This document shows positions 54,843-62,315 of a DNA stretch of 64,000 nucleotides, one piece after another. The notes under the pieces are model-generated. The model had not been told where the DNA came from. It made no database searches and worked only from the letters and a program-made list of their open reading frames with translations. The DNA lies in assembly GCF_016461785.1 (NCBI RefSeq), contig NZ_JAEMUH010000005.1, positions 1-64,000 on the forward strand, written 5' to 3'. Source of the DNA: Marinomonas ostreistagni. Lineage in GTDB: Bacteria; Pseudomonadota; Gammaproteobacteria; Pseudomonadales; Marinomonadaceae. The position numbers were made by a program, and so were the translations under genes. Every line of letters starts with the position of its first letter. Position 1 is the first letter of the stretch.

Positions 54843-56221
54843 GTTTAATTCATATCGAAAATCTGTCGGTACATGCGGGCTCTGTTGAACTGCTTGCGCC
54901 CATTAGTCTCACCGTGCAAAAAGGTGAACGTTTGACCATTCTAGGTCAAACGGGGTCAGGCAAAAGCCTGCTTGCACAGGCGATTATGGGGAATTTACCC
55001 GCAAGTTTGCGTGCCGAGGGCGACGTGCGACTGTTTGAACAGCGTGTTAATGCTGAGGAACGTCAAGCGTTCTGGGGTAAGCAGATTAGTATGTTGCCGC
55101 AGGAGCCTTGGAATTCCCTAGATCCGTTAATGGGAGCTAAGCAACAGTTAGCGCAAACTTATCATCTCGTCGCTGGTGAGGGAGCTGCTCAAGCTCAACA
55201 AAGTGCGGACTACACGTTAGCCCTGCAGGGGTTACAAGAAAGTGGCCATAAGCGGGTAGATCAGCTGTCTGGCGGTATGGCACAGCGTGTTGCCATTGCT
55301 TGCGCCATGGCGGGTGGTGCACCGGTTTTATTGGCGGACGAACCTACAAAAGGTTTGGATGTTTCCCGTCGTGACCAAGTGGTCGAGCAGTTGATGACAC
55401 AATCTGAGCAAGGCGCTCTCATTACCATTACACATGATGTCGCTGTGGCTCGTCAGATTGGTGGTCGCATGATGGTGATTAAGTCTGGCGAATTACTGGA
55501 AGAAGGTAATGCCGAAGACATTCTCAATGCGCCTCAGCACGCTTTTACCAAAGCATTGATCGATGCCGACCCTGTCAATTGGGCGGATGAAACACGTGAT
55601 ACACGCTACGGTGAGCCGTTGATTTCTGTGCAAGACTTAAGCATAGGTCACGGTAAACAAGCGCTTACTAGGCATCTAAACTTTACCCTGCATCAAGGGG
55701 AAGTGGTTGGTGTCGTGGGTGATAGTGGCTGTGGTAAAAGCACATTAGGCGATACGTTGCTGGGTGTTCATAAAGCGCTTGGTGGTAAAATAGAACGCCA
55801 CAGCAATGCGCCACTGCATCAATGGCAAAAGCTCTATCAAGATCCTACAGCGGCCGTCAGCTCGGCGGTGTCATTGCGCACTCTGCTTAATGACATGGTG
55901 TCACTGCATAACATTGATCGTTCCCGTATTGCACCGCTGATGCAACAGCTAGGGTTAAGTGATGATCTGCTAAATCGTAACTCTGAAGGGGTTTCTGGCG
56001 GCGAACTGCAGCGATTTTGCATGTTGCGTGCATTGTTGTTGGAACCAGTGCTCTTGTTTGCTGATGAGCCAACTTCTCGATTAGACCCGATCACTCAGAG
56101 GGAAGTCAGCCAGCTACTGGTAGATGTTGCGAAACAAAATGGTTGTGCGGTGATGTTGGTTAGCCACGATCCAGCCATGATTCATAAGCGCTGTGATCGA
56201 GTGATCAGTTTAAGCCAGTAA
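54839..56221 (+). CDS. Fused double ATP-binding protein of the ABC importer
   Basis: The 460-aa protein fuses two ATPase domains that are separate (DppD/DppF or NikD/NikE) in many relatives. The first (about residues 1-240) has Walker A GQTGSGKSLL, signature LSGGMAQRVAIACAMA and Walker B VLLADEPTKGLD. The second (about 250-458) has GDSGCGKSTL, VSGGELQRFCMLRALL and LLFADEPTSRLD. Both halves appear competent. It ends the operon 32 bp before the large palindrome. Confidence 0.93.
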   Translation: MSLIHIENLSVHAGSVELLAPISLTVQKGERLTILGQTGSGKSLLAQAIMGNLPASLRAEGDVRLFEQRVNAEERQAFWGKQISMLPQEPWNSLDPLMGAKQQLAQTYHLVAGEGAAQAQQSADYTLALQGLQESGHKRVDQLSGGMAQRVAIACAMAGGAPVLLADEPTKGLDVSRRDQVVEQLMTQSEQGALITITHDVAVARQIGGRMMVIKSGELLEEGNAEDILNAPQHAFTKALIDADPVNWADETRDTRYGEPLISVQDLSIGHGKQALTRHLNFTLHQGEVVGVVGDSGCGKSTLGDTLLGVHKALGGKIERHSNAPLHQWQKLYQDPTAAVSSAVSLRTLLNDMVSLHNIDRSRIAPLMQQLGLSDDLLNRNSEGVSGGELQRFCMLRALLLEPVLLFADEPTSRLDPITQREVSQLLVDVAKQNGCAVMLVSHDPAMIHKRCDRVISLSQ

Positions 56222-56252
56222 AAGCAGGGTCTTATAGGCAAAGCGCTTGCAT

Positions 56253-56289
56253 TCACAAGCAAATGTTATAATATAACATTTGCTTGTGA
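56253..56289. promoter_or_regulatory. 37-bp perfect palindrome matching the Zur consensus
   Basis: The left arm CACAAGCAAATGTTATA (56254-56270) and its exact complement (56272-56288) surround one central A, and one more base pair extends each side. The core ATGTTATAATATAACAT is a perfect match to the Zur box. A TATAAT (56267-56272) lies inside and a TTGCAT (56247-56252) just upstream, so bound Zur could block a rightward promoter. It is poor as a terminator, being AT-rich with no T-run. Confidence 0.75.
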
Positions 56290-56379
56290 TTGAAGATTAA
56301 GCAAGTTGGCTTTTGAAACAAGTGAACTTCGCTGCCAACTTGGTTTGTCTGAAATTGCGGCAGCTCCCAGCGCTAAGAC

Positions 56380-56472
56380 ATGTCTCCAGAAAAAGAGCAC
56401 CTCGCTTGCATACTGTCCATTTGCGTGACTGGAACATGTTTTCTCATGCGCTTTTTTAATGCCCGATGGTGA
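56380..56472 (+). CDS. Possible 30-residue Cys-containing small ORF inside the leader
   Basis: ATG at 56380 opens a frame starting MSPEKEHLACILSICVTGTC and ending at a TGA inside the terminator stem. The three cysteines and the hydrophobic centre could suit a small metal-responsive or membrane peptide, and the stop position would let ribosomes disturb the terminator. The ribosome site is weak (TAAG), so this may be chance. Confidence 0.25.
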   Translation: MSPEKEHLACILSICVTGTCFLMRFFNARW

Positions 56473-56493
56473 ATTTCCACGTCGGGTTTTTTT
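56462..56493 (+). terminator. Strong intrinsic terminator upstream of the diguanylate cyclase
   Basis: CCCGATGG (56462-56469) pairs with CCA-CG-TCGGG (56477-56486), leaving a short bulge, and seven T residues follow (56487-56493). It lies 123 bp before the next gene, so it ends an independent transcript or attenuates a leader. Confidence 0.85.
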
Positions 56494-56615
56494 ATTTGAA
56501 ACACACTAAATTCAGCTGATATAGCACATACTTTTTCTTATCTTTTTTAGAAGACATACACCTTTTTGGGCTACTATGTTAATGGTTCAGTATAAAGAAA
56601 CATTATAGGATAGGT

Positions 56616-57494
56616 GTGCAAACTTTCGATTTTCAAAATTTTGTATCTGCTTTAGATACCGCTCAGCAAGCCCACTTTGAATGGTCCCAGCGCATCCTAC
56701 GCTGTGCGGTTTTGCATACTCGTCCACAAGAAGACATGATGCGAACGAATGCTCATCATATTTGTTTATTTGGTCAGTTTTTAGATCAACACAAAATCGC
56801 TTTTTATACGATCAATACAGATAGAGCTGAGCAGTTGTTTCTGGTTCACAAGCAAATGCATGATGCGATTCGATCCATTGCCATTCCTATTAGCAAAGGA
56901 AAGCCAGGAAATAAAGTTGACCTTGATGAGTTCGAGACCTCCCAAGCAGCGATGCTAGACCATCTCGCTTATTTCAAAACCAACGCTATCCATCAATACA
57001 CTCAGATCGACAGTCTGACGGGCTTACCTTTGCGTCAGCGTTTAACGCAAGACTTTGAGGCGAAGAAAAATCGTGGCAATTGGGCGGTGGGGCTGATGTT
57101 TATGGACGTTGATCATTTTAAAGCGATTAATGATCTGTATGGACACAGTATGGGTGATCGAGTGCTACAGCATTTAGTAAAGCAAACTCACAGCCTGCTA
57201 GAACCCCATCAATCAATGTATCGCTATGGTGGTGAGGAATTTGTCGTGGTGTCCAATGATTTGGTTGAGTCGTATGACGCTCTAGAGCTAGCTGAACAAA
57301 TTCGAGCATCACTTTTTAACACGCCGGTTGAGATTGAGAATGGCGATACCATACCGATCAGTGTGACGATAGGCGTTGCCATTGCATCAGAAGGTGAGCC
57401 GCTCGCTAACCTTATCGAACGAGCGGACCATGCGATGTACCTTGGTAAGAAGCAAGGGCGTAACCGCGTCATCCATTTAGAAAACTTAAATTGA
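56616..57494 (+). CDS. dgcZ: Zinc-sensing diguanylate cyclase (CZB-GGDEF, DgcZ type)
   Basis: The 292-aa cytoplasmic enzyme makes c-di-GMP from GTP. The N-terminal CZB domain (residues about 10-130) holds the four zinc ligands His20, Cys50, His78 and His82 with spacing nearly equal to E. coli DgcZ (His22, Cys52, His79, His83), where zinc inhibits the cyclase. The GGDEF domain (about 135-290) has DSLTGLPLRQRL, FMDVDHFKAINDLYGH and the active GGEEF at 205-209. No clear inhibitory RxxD site precedes it. The start is GTG behind TAGGATAGG. Position downstream of a Zur-like palindrome points to zinc control at two levels. Confidence 0.93.
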   Translation: MQTFDFQNFVSALDTAQQAHFEWSQRILRCAVLHTRPQEDMMRTNAHHICLFGQFLDQHKIAFYTINTDRAEQLFLVHKQMHDAIRSIAIPISKGKPGNKVDLDEFETSQAAMLDHLAYFKTNAIHQYTQIDSLTGLPLRQRLTQDFEAKKNRGNWAVGLMFMDVDHFKAINDLYGHSMGDRVLQHLVKQTHSLLEPHQSMYRYGGEEFVVVSNDLVESYDALELAEQIRASLFNTPVEIENGDTIPISVTIGVAIASEGEPLANLIERADHAMYLGKKQGRNRVIHLENLN

Positions 57495-57496
57495 AC

Positions 57497-57850
57497 TTAT
57501 TTTTCTAAGATCGGAGCGTCGAACTCTTCTGGCTCATCGGTGTAAATACACACATTCCAGTCAGCCGCTAAGCCATCTTCTGCTTGGCAGTACTGTTCGA
57601 AGAACGCGGCAATCTCTTTGCGCTGACAATGGGCTTCGAATGCAGCCATGTTTGCCCATTGCTCGTTGAAGGCTAGCGGAAAGGTTTTTCCCTCTGCAAA
57701 TAGGCTTGGAATATGGCGTGTTACACGGTACTGAAGGCAGCCATCTTCACGCAGTGTATTGGGCTCAAGGCTTTGTAGAACTTTAAATAATTCCTGCTCT
57801 TTGCCTTCTTTTGGCAAAAACTGTGCGATGCAGTAAACCGTACTAGACAT
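57497..57850 (-). CDS. Antibiotic-biosynthesis-monooxygenase-like (ABM) protein
   Basis: The 117-aa small ferredoxin-like-fold protein shows the ABM pattern: VYCIAQFLPKEGKEQELFKVLQSLEPNTL in parts, then QYRVTRHIP, FNEQWANMAAFEAHCQRKEIAAFF. Relatives such as YgiN are quinol monooxygenases. It converges on the diguanylate cyclase gene with a two-base gap and is followed on the same strand by the next upstream small membrane protein gene. Confidence 0.85.
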   Translation of the reverse strand: MSSTVYCIAQFLPKEGKEQELFKVLQSLEPNTLREDGCLQYRVTRHIPSLFAEGKTFPLAFNEQWANMAAFEAHCQRKEIAAFFEQYCQAEDGLAADWNVCIYTDEPEEFDAPILEK

Positions 57851-57874
57851 AAAAAATCCTTATATAAGTTTGAA

Positions 57875-58243
57875 TCAGAGAGCTGACCATTCACTAAGCT
57901 GAAGCTTACGACGACGGATCGAATAAAACACCGCCATACCTACGCCATAAACAATGCCCCAAACAGCTGCCTTGTCCATGGCCGTTTTCATGGTGTCTTG
58001 GCTACCTAACAAGCCAAAATACATGACTAAGAAAATGATGATAGCGAAGTACCAAAATGCAATCACGGCGTTTAAGTGAAAGCCTAAGTAGTAAGGTGGT
58101 GGTACTTTGATGCCCAGCATACGTAATAAGCTAAACATAGGGGGCTTATAGTTGGATAACCATACGCCTTGAGCTTGAAGCTCGGCATGGGCTTTCATTA
58201 ATTTGTCTTCAAATGCCACGTTGCGTTCCTTTCGATTACTCAC
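57875..58243 (-). CDS. Small membrane protein, probably DUF6404
   Basis: The 122-aa protein starts with a polar region (FEDKLMKAHAELQAQGVWLSNYKPP, then LLRMLGIKVPPPYYLGF) typical of DUF6404-type proteins, followed by two membrane helices (AVIAFWYFAIIIFLVMYFGLL and AAVWGIVYGVGMAVFYSI) and a short basic tail. Function is unknown. It follows the EamA gene after two bases, so the two are co-transcribed. Confidence 0.75.
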   Translation of the reverse strand: MSNRKERNVAFEDKLMKAHAELQAQGVWLSNYKPPMFSLLRMLGIKVPPPYYLGFHLNAVIAFWYFAIIIFLVMYFGLLGSQDTMKTAMDKAAVWGIVYGVGMAVFYSIRRRKLQLSEWSAL

Positions 58244-58245
58244 CG

Positions 58246-59127
58246 CTATGACGAGCGGGTGTTTTTTATAAGTTGGCTAACAGAGAAACCTGTTACCCAA
58301 GAGGTTCCCGCGAGAACCAGCAAAGTACCTATGAGTGTATTCCAGCCCACAGGTTCCCCTAAAAATAAGTGTCCCCACAGGATACCAAAGACTGGTACCA
58401 AAAAGGTAACTGATAACGCCGAGGCCGCGCCGATGTCGTCAACGAGCCGGAAATACAGAATGTAAGCCAAGCCAGTACAGAAAACTCCAAGAGCTAACAC
58501 GGGGAGGCCTATCTCTAATGTTAGCGGCTCGCGTGCAGGCATGAGAAGTGCCAACGGGAGTAACAAAAGCGAGGCGCCCCACATGCTGCCGTGGGCGTTA
58601 TTAAACGAAGAGACTTTCGGAGCGATTTTGGTGTAGTTCGTAGCAATACCATAACTAAATGCTGCTGAAACACTGCATAACATAGGCAATGCGGCATCCC
58701 ATCCCACTAAACGAGCCTCCTTGCCAACCAAGACACAAACGCCGACGACGCCCAGAGCGAGGCCCATCATAAACTTATTGGTTAAGCGGTTACCGCCCCA
58801 AACCACTGAAATCAATGCGCCCCAGATGGGGGCCGTCGAATTTAAGATCGACAGGGTTGAAGCGTTCAGTGTTTGCGCCGCATAAGCGATTAAGACAAAG
58901 GGTAAAGCTGTACTGAATAAACCGAGAATCAGATAATGTTTCGGATGCGCAAGAAAGTCTAAACGTTTACGCCACAACGTCGCGATGGTAAGCAGCGTCA
59001 AAGCTGCCAGCACCACTCGTGCTTCGATTAAGAGCGCAGGCCCCATGGGATTCGCAGCAATGCGCATAAACAGGAAAGAGCTACCCCATAAAGCAGCTAA
59101 GACAAACAAGCTAAGCAAGCTGGTCAT
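58246..59127 (-). CDS. EamA/DMT-family transporter
   Basis: The 293-aa inner-membrane protein has ten hydrophobic segments in two EamA repeats. The start LLSLFVLAALWGSSFLFMRIAANPMGPALLIEAR and the second-repeat sequence GLAYILYFRLVDDIGAASALSVTFLVPVFGILWG are typical of RhaT/YdcZ-like exporters. It is the third EamA protein in the window. The substrate is unknown. Confidence 0.88.
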   Translation of the reverse strand: MTSLLSLFVLAALWGSSFLFMRIAANPMGPALLIEARVVLAALTLLTIATLWRKRLDFLAHPKHYLILGLFSTALPFVLIAYAAQTLNASTLSILNSTAPIWGALISVVWGGNRLTNKFMMGLALGVVGVCVLVGKEARLVGWDAALPMLCSVSAAFSYGIATNYTKIAPKVSSFNNAHGSMWGASLLLLPLALLMPAREPLTLEIGLPVLALGVFCTGLAYILYFRLVDDIGAASALSVTFLVPVFGILWGHLFLGEPVGWNTLIGTLLVLAGTSWVTGFSVSQLIKNTRSS

Positions 59128-59282
59128 TTTAGAATCCCTAAAAGGCTATACTTTGCTATAAGAGTCGCGGTAGGACAACCGGAATCTTGCCAAGACAAGG
59201 ACTGGCTGCCCAATCACCAGGGGAGACGACAATTCGGCGGAAAATGGGCGCTAGCACCCAAAAGAATCGAATAAAGACTGTG

Positions 59283-59672
59283 TTATTTGCAACGGCGACA
59301 GGTAACGCAGCGGGTGATGATCCAGACCACGACCATTATCGGTGCCACCAATATCAACGGTAAGCTTGGGTAGTCTGCAAAACAGGTTAAGAAGCCATAG
59401 GTAAATGTCATCAAACCGACAATCACAAAGCTGGTCGCGAAGTTCACTAGTAGCTTCACTTGTTGCGCCGTTTCCAACAAGGTCACGAGACGAACAGTTG
59501 TTCGCACGGCCCAGATGGCGGGAATCAATGGCAGCAAAGCAATGATAGTGAACCAGCTGCTTTCTGGGTAAAAATGAATAAAGATTGCGCTGAGTAGCAA
59601 CAATACAATAAATGCCGCAATCGGTAGAACCAAATCTTTTGCGCATTGGTATTTGCTTAATAAGCGAAACAT
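59283..59672 (-). CDS. Small four-helix inner-membrane protein
   Basis: The 129-aa protein has four hydrophobic helices (around residues 14-34, 40-58, 78-98 and 104-122) and a cysteine-containing tail (TRCVTCRRCK). I recognise no family. A frame overlapping it on the same strand (59251-59646) reads as a low-complexity shadow and was dropped. The region 59128-59282 shows nothing further. Confidence 0.7.
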   Translation of the reverse strand: MFRLLSKYQCAKDLVLPIAAFIVLLLLSAIFIHFYPESSWFTIIALLPLIPAIWAVRTTVRLVTLLETAQQVKLLVNFATSFVIVGLMTFTYGFLTCFADYPSLPLILVAPIMVVVWIITRCVTCRRCK

Positions 59673-59751
59673 AGAGTACCTCTAATATGCCAAATCGACT
59701 TAGCGCAAGTTACGCCTAGGTACTCCCATTCACTATCCTGTTTGCGACGAA

Positions 59752-60084
59752 TTAATGCCCACTTGCGTTGGAAAACAGATTAATCACAATAACCCCCAGA
59801 ATGATCAGCCCCATACCCAGTAGAGCAGGCGTGTCCAGCTTCTGGCCAAACATAAACCAGCCGATCACCGCCGTTAGAACAATCCCCAGTCCGGCCCAAA
59901 TGGCATAAGCGATGCCTACCGACATGACTTTCAACGTAAGAGACAAGAAATAAAACGCCAGTCCATAGCCGACTACGACCAGTACACTTGGCCCAAGCTT
60001 AGTAAAACCCTCGCTCGCCTTAAGTGCTGAGGTGGCAATGACTTCGGACAAAATCGCCACCAGTAAAATAATCCATGTTTTCAT
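59752..60084 (-). CDS. SMR-family multidrug exporter (EmrE/QacE type)
   Basis: The 110-aa protein has four helices and the conserved membrane Glu14 ([20 protein letters not shown]) that exchanges protons for cationic drugs. Family motifs also include [28 protein letters not shown] and [21 protein letters not shown]. It works as a dual-topology dimer in the inner membrane. Substrates are likely quaternary ammonium or other lipophilic cations. Confidence 0.92.
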   Translation of the reverse strand: MKTWIILLVAILSEVIATSALKASEGFTKLGPSVLVVVGYGLAFYFLSLTLKVMSVGIAYAIWAGLGIVLTAVIGWFMFGQKLDTPALLGMGLIILGVIVINLFSNASGH

Positions 60085-60226
60085 TGCGGTGTCTCGTATC
60101 TAGATATAATAAATTTGGATAGCTGTTATCAAAAATTAGAGATTCATGAATGTCTTGGCTTTCGTATCATGTAGGCATCAACACGGCTGATGTCAGCCTG
60201 TTCCCTATTTGACAAGGAGCCACATC

Positions 60227-60391
60227 ATGGCACAACTCTTTACCCCATTTACACTAAAAAGTATCACCCTGAAAAATCGCGTAGCGATTCCTCCCATGTG
60301 CCAGTACAGCGCGGAGGAAGGCTTGGCGAACGATTGGCACCAAGTGCATTACACTGGATTGGCTCGCGGAGGTGCTGGATTCGTCAGTTGA
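60227..60391 (+). pseudogene. Truncated old-yellow-enzyme (NADH:flavin oxidoreductase) gene
   Basis: The ATG at 60227, with AGGAG upstream, opens a 54-residue frame that matches the start of OYE/YqjM-type reductases (LFTPFTLKSITLKNRVAIPP, then MCQYSAEEGLANDWHQVHY and LARGGAGF). It stops at 60391, where the normal protein continues for some 300 residues. Nothing recognisable as the missing part follows, so this is a 5' relic. The remaining 60085-60226 and 60392-60549 hold only promoter-like and leader sequence. Confidence 0.85.
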
Positions 60392-60549
60392 TCGCACAAG
60401 TCTCACAAACCTGTCCGAACCACTTTCTCTAGCCATTTATTGCTAAATCTCAATATTAGATGCACTTATAGGTGCCCGACTCCTGTCCCTCCGTTAAGCT
60501 AATAAATAGAGAAGGAAGCTTTCTTTCTTTCCGAGAGGTAGAGGTGTTT

Positions 60550-61539
60550 ATGTTTGAAGTGTTCACCCATTTCGCAGACTGGCTAGCGTATGATTTAGTG
60601 ACGCTCTCTCCATCGTCAAAAATTGGCGATGCTGTGCATTTCTTTATTGAAGATGTCAGCAAAATCTACGTACTTTTAGTCATCATGATTTATGTAATCG
60701 CTCTACTAAGAGCCAGCTTAAATGTTGAGCGTGTACGTCATTATCTTGTTGGTAAAAATCGAGCGGTAGGTTATGCGCTTGGTTCCGTTTTTGGTGCGAT
60801 TACACCGTTTTGCTCCTGTTCAAGCATTCCTGTTTTCCTAGGTTTCACGTCTGCTGGTATTCCTGTAGGCATTACCATGTCATTTCTTCTTACTTCGCCA
60901 TTAATCAATGAAGTGGCGGTGTTGTTGCTAATGAGCTTGTTGGGATGGAAGTTCACTGTACTCTATATCGTCGTCGGAATGACCGTAGGTGTACTCGGCG
61001 GCGCCTTCTTGGATGCCATCAAAGCGGAGCGCTGGCTACAATCCTTTGCCCAGAAAGCCTTAGCGGCGGGGCAAAATGCGCAGCTAGCGGATGCACCCGA
61101 AGCGGAACAGCTGTCCCTAGCCGAACGTCATCGCTTTGCCAAAGATGAAACGTTAGAGATCTTTGGTCGAGTGTGGAAATGGGTCATTATCGGTGTAGGG
61201 CTAGGTGCTGCGTTACATGGTTTTGTGCCCGATGGTTGGATCGAACAGTACCTTGGCAAAGGTCAGTGGTGGACTGTCCCAGCCGCCGTGGCACTGGGTA
61301 TCCCCTTGTATTCTAATGCTACTGGGGTTATCCCGGTGATGGAAAGCTTGATTCAAAACGGCTTACCGATCGGCACTACCTTAGCGTTTTGTATGAGTAC
61401 CGTGGCCGCCAGCTTTCCCGAATTTATCTTACTGAAACAAGTGATGCAGTGGCGTTTGCTGGCGACTGTGTTTGTCATGTTGTTGCTGTCTTTCACCTTG
61501 GTGGGATGGCTATTTAATGGATTTTCTTCTTTCTTATGA
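60550..61539 (+). CDS. UPF0718/DUF318-family permease (ArsP-like)
   Basis: The 329-aa inner-membrane permease has about eight helices in two halves. The conserved pore motif is GAITPFCSCSSIPVFLGFTSAG (Cys88 and Cys90), with SFLLTSPLINEVAVLLL and, in the second half, VALGIPLYSNATGVIPVMESL. ArsP of this family exports trivalent organoarsenicals, and others may move metals. The start is the ATG at 60550 after AGAGGTG. The arsenic genes just downstream support a role in arsenical export (inference). Confidence 0.88.
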   Translation: MFEVFTHFADWLAYDLVTLSPSSKIGDAVHFFIEDVSKIYVLLVIMIYVIALLRASLNVERVRHYLVGKNRAVGYALGSVFGAITPFCSCSSIPVFLGFTSAGIPVGITMSFLLTSPLINEVAVLLLMSLLGWKFTVLYIVVGMTVGVLGGAFLDAIKAERWLQSFAQKALAAGQNAQLADAPEAEQLSLAERHRFAKDETLEIFGRVWKWVIIGVGLGAALHGFVPDGWIEQYLGKGQWWTVPAAVALGIPLYSNATGVIPVMESLIQNGLPIGTTLAFCMSTVAASFPEFILLKQVMQWRLLATVFVMLLLSFTLVGWLFNGFSSFL

Positions 61540-61546
61540 GGTGGCT

Positions 61547-61792
61547 ATGAAACAAGAGACGAAACAAATCAAAGTTCTAGGAAGTGGTTGTACGAAATGC
61601 CAAAAAACAGCGGAGCTGATCGAGCGTATCGCTGCGGAGCAAGGTGTTGAAGTTAACATAACCAAAGAAACTGACGCCCAAGTCTTTTTACAGTACGGCG
61701 TCATGAGCACACCTGCCGTTATTATCGACGAGGTACTGAAACACTCAGGCTCGATTCCGCATACTGATCAAGTTAAAGGTTGGCTTGCCTAG
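61547..61792 (+). CDS. Mini-thioredoxin (glutaredoxin-like) protein
   Basis: The 81-aa protein has the thioredoxin fold with a CTKC active site (Cys15 and Cys18 in VLGSGCTKCQKTAELIE) and the conserved cis-Pro in MSTPAVIIDEVL. Such small proteins are usual partners of UPF0718 permeases and may hand electrons or metal-thiols to them. The start at 61547 has GAGGTG upstream. It lies seven bases after the permease stop in the same operon. Confidence 0.9.
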   Translation: MKQETKQIKVLGSGCTKCQKTAELIERIAAEQGVEVNITKETDAQVFLQYGVMSTPAVIIDEVLKHSGSIPHTDQVKGWLA

Positions 61793-61804
61793 CCTCATAC
61801 CATC

Positions 61805-61838
61805 ACCAGATGCAGAAGTTTACTTTTCTGTATCTGGT
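61805..61838 (+). terminator. Hairpin after the permease-thioredoxin pair
   Basis: ACCAGAT-CAGAA pairs with TTCTG-ATCTGGT with one mismatch, followed by CCTTTAAAG. The T-run is weak, but the stem suits a terminator that separates these genes from arsR. Confidence 0.6.
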
Positions 61839-61871
61839 CCTTTAAAGTATTCGATTTTCCATATATGCTTC

Positions 61872-61903
61872 TATCCATATATATGAAATAACAGATATGG
61901 ATA
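61872..61903. promoter_or_regulatory. 9-bp inverted repeat, probable ArsR operator
   Basis: TATCCATAT (61872-61880) and ATATGGATA (61895-61903) flank 14 bases and end 10 bp before the arsR start. The size and place suit an ArsR dimer site that represses its own operon until arsenite binds. Confidence 0.7.
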
Positions 61904-61913
61904 AAAGACTCTC

Positions 61914-62285
61914 ATGACGACAGTTCCTGAAATGAACATCGGTCCCATCCAATTTTATAAATGCCTCGCGGACGATACACGTCTGCGTAGCATGATGCTG
62001 ATCCAGCTAGAAGGCGAGCTATGCGTCTGTGAGCTGATGGAAGCCATCGACGAAAGTCAGCCGAAAGTGTCCCGTCATCTGGCACAGCTGCGAAGCTGTG
62101 GTCTACTGACAGATCGTCGTCAAGGGCAGTGGGTGTTTTACAGCATCAATGAAGCCTTGCCGGACTGGGCAAAACTGGTTCTACAAGTCACAGTGGCCGA
62201 CAACTTAGAGACCATCGCCGCAGACTTAGCTCGATTGGAGAGTATGGGTGATCGCCCAGAGCGCACGAACGGCTGCTGTAACTAA
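61914..62285 (+). CDS. arsR: ArsR, arsenite-responsive repressor
   Basis: The 123-aa winged-helix repressor has the arsenite site ELCVCELMEA (Cys37, Cys39) on the recognition-side helix, the DNA-reading helix SQPKVSRHLAQLRSCGLL and a wing DRRQGQWVFYSI. The C-terminus ends in Cys-Cys (NGCCN), which may supply another ligand. No strong ribosome site is seen before the ATG. It leads an operon with GAPDH and arsJ. Confidence 0.94.
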   Translation: MTTVPEMNIGPIQFYKCLADDTRLRSMMLIQLEGELCVCELMEAIDESQPKVSRHLAQLRSCGLLTDRRQGQWVFYSINEALPDWAKLVLQVTVADNLETIAADLARLESMGDRPERTNGCCN

Positions 62286-62315
62286 TCTTATTAAAATATC
62301 AATAGAGAGATCGCT

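Larger units (their letters stand above)
56290..56493 (+). ncRNA. Candidate structured leader or small RNA after the Zur-like box
   Basis: Between the palindrome and a strong terminator lie about 200 bases with visible pairing: CAAGTTGGC (56302-56310) with GCCAACTTG (56334-56342), and a longer pairing of ACATGTCTCCAG (56379-56390) with CTGGAACATGT around 56429-56439 with a bulge. It could be a Zur-repressed small RNA or the leader of the diguanylate cyclase gene at 56616. No match to 6S, 4.5S, RNase P or tmRNA was recognised. The remaining gap 56494-56615 is an AT-rich promoter-like stretch. Confidence 0.4.

Noticed and set aside
51581-56221. Firm naming of the importer as nikABCDE because of the urease genes
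   Set aside because: The genes are 35 kb away and the promoter carries a Zur-like, not a NikR-like, site. Nickel remains possible but is not supported by local evidence.
56253-56289. The large palindrome read as a terminator for the ABC operon
   Set aside because: The stem is AT-rich in its centre, no T-run follows on the plus strand, and it matches the Zur consensus exactly.
59251-59646. A 131-residue frame overlapping the small membrane protein
   Set aside because: It lacks a hydrophobic pattern or known motif and lies in another frame of the better gene at 59283-59672.
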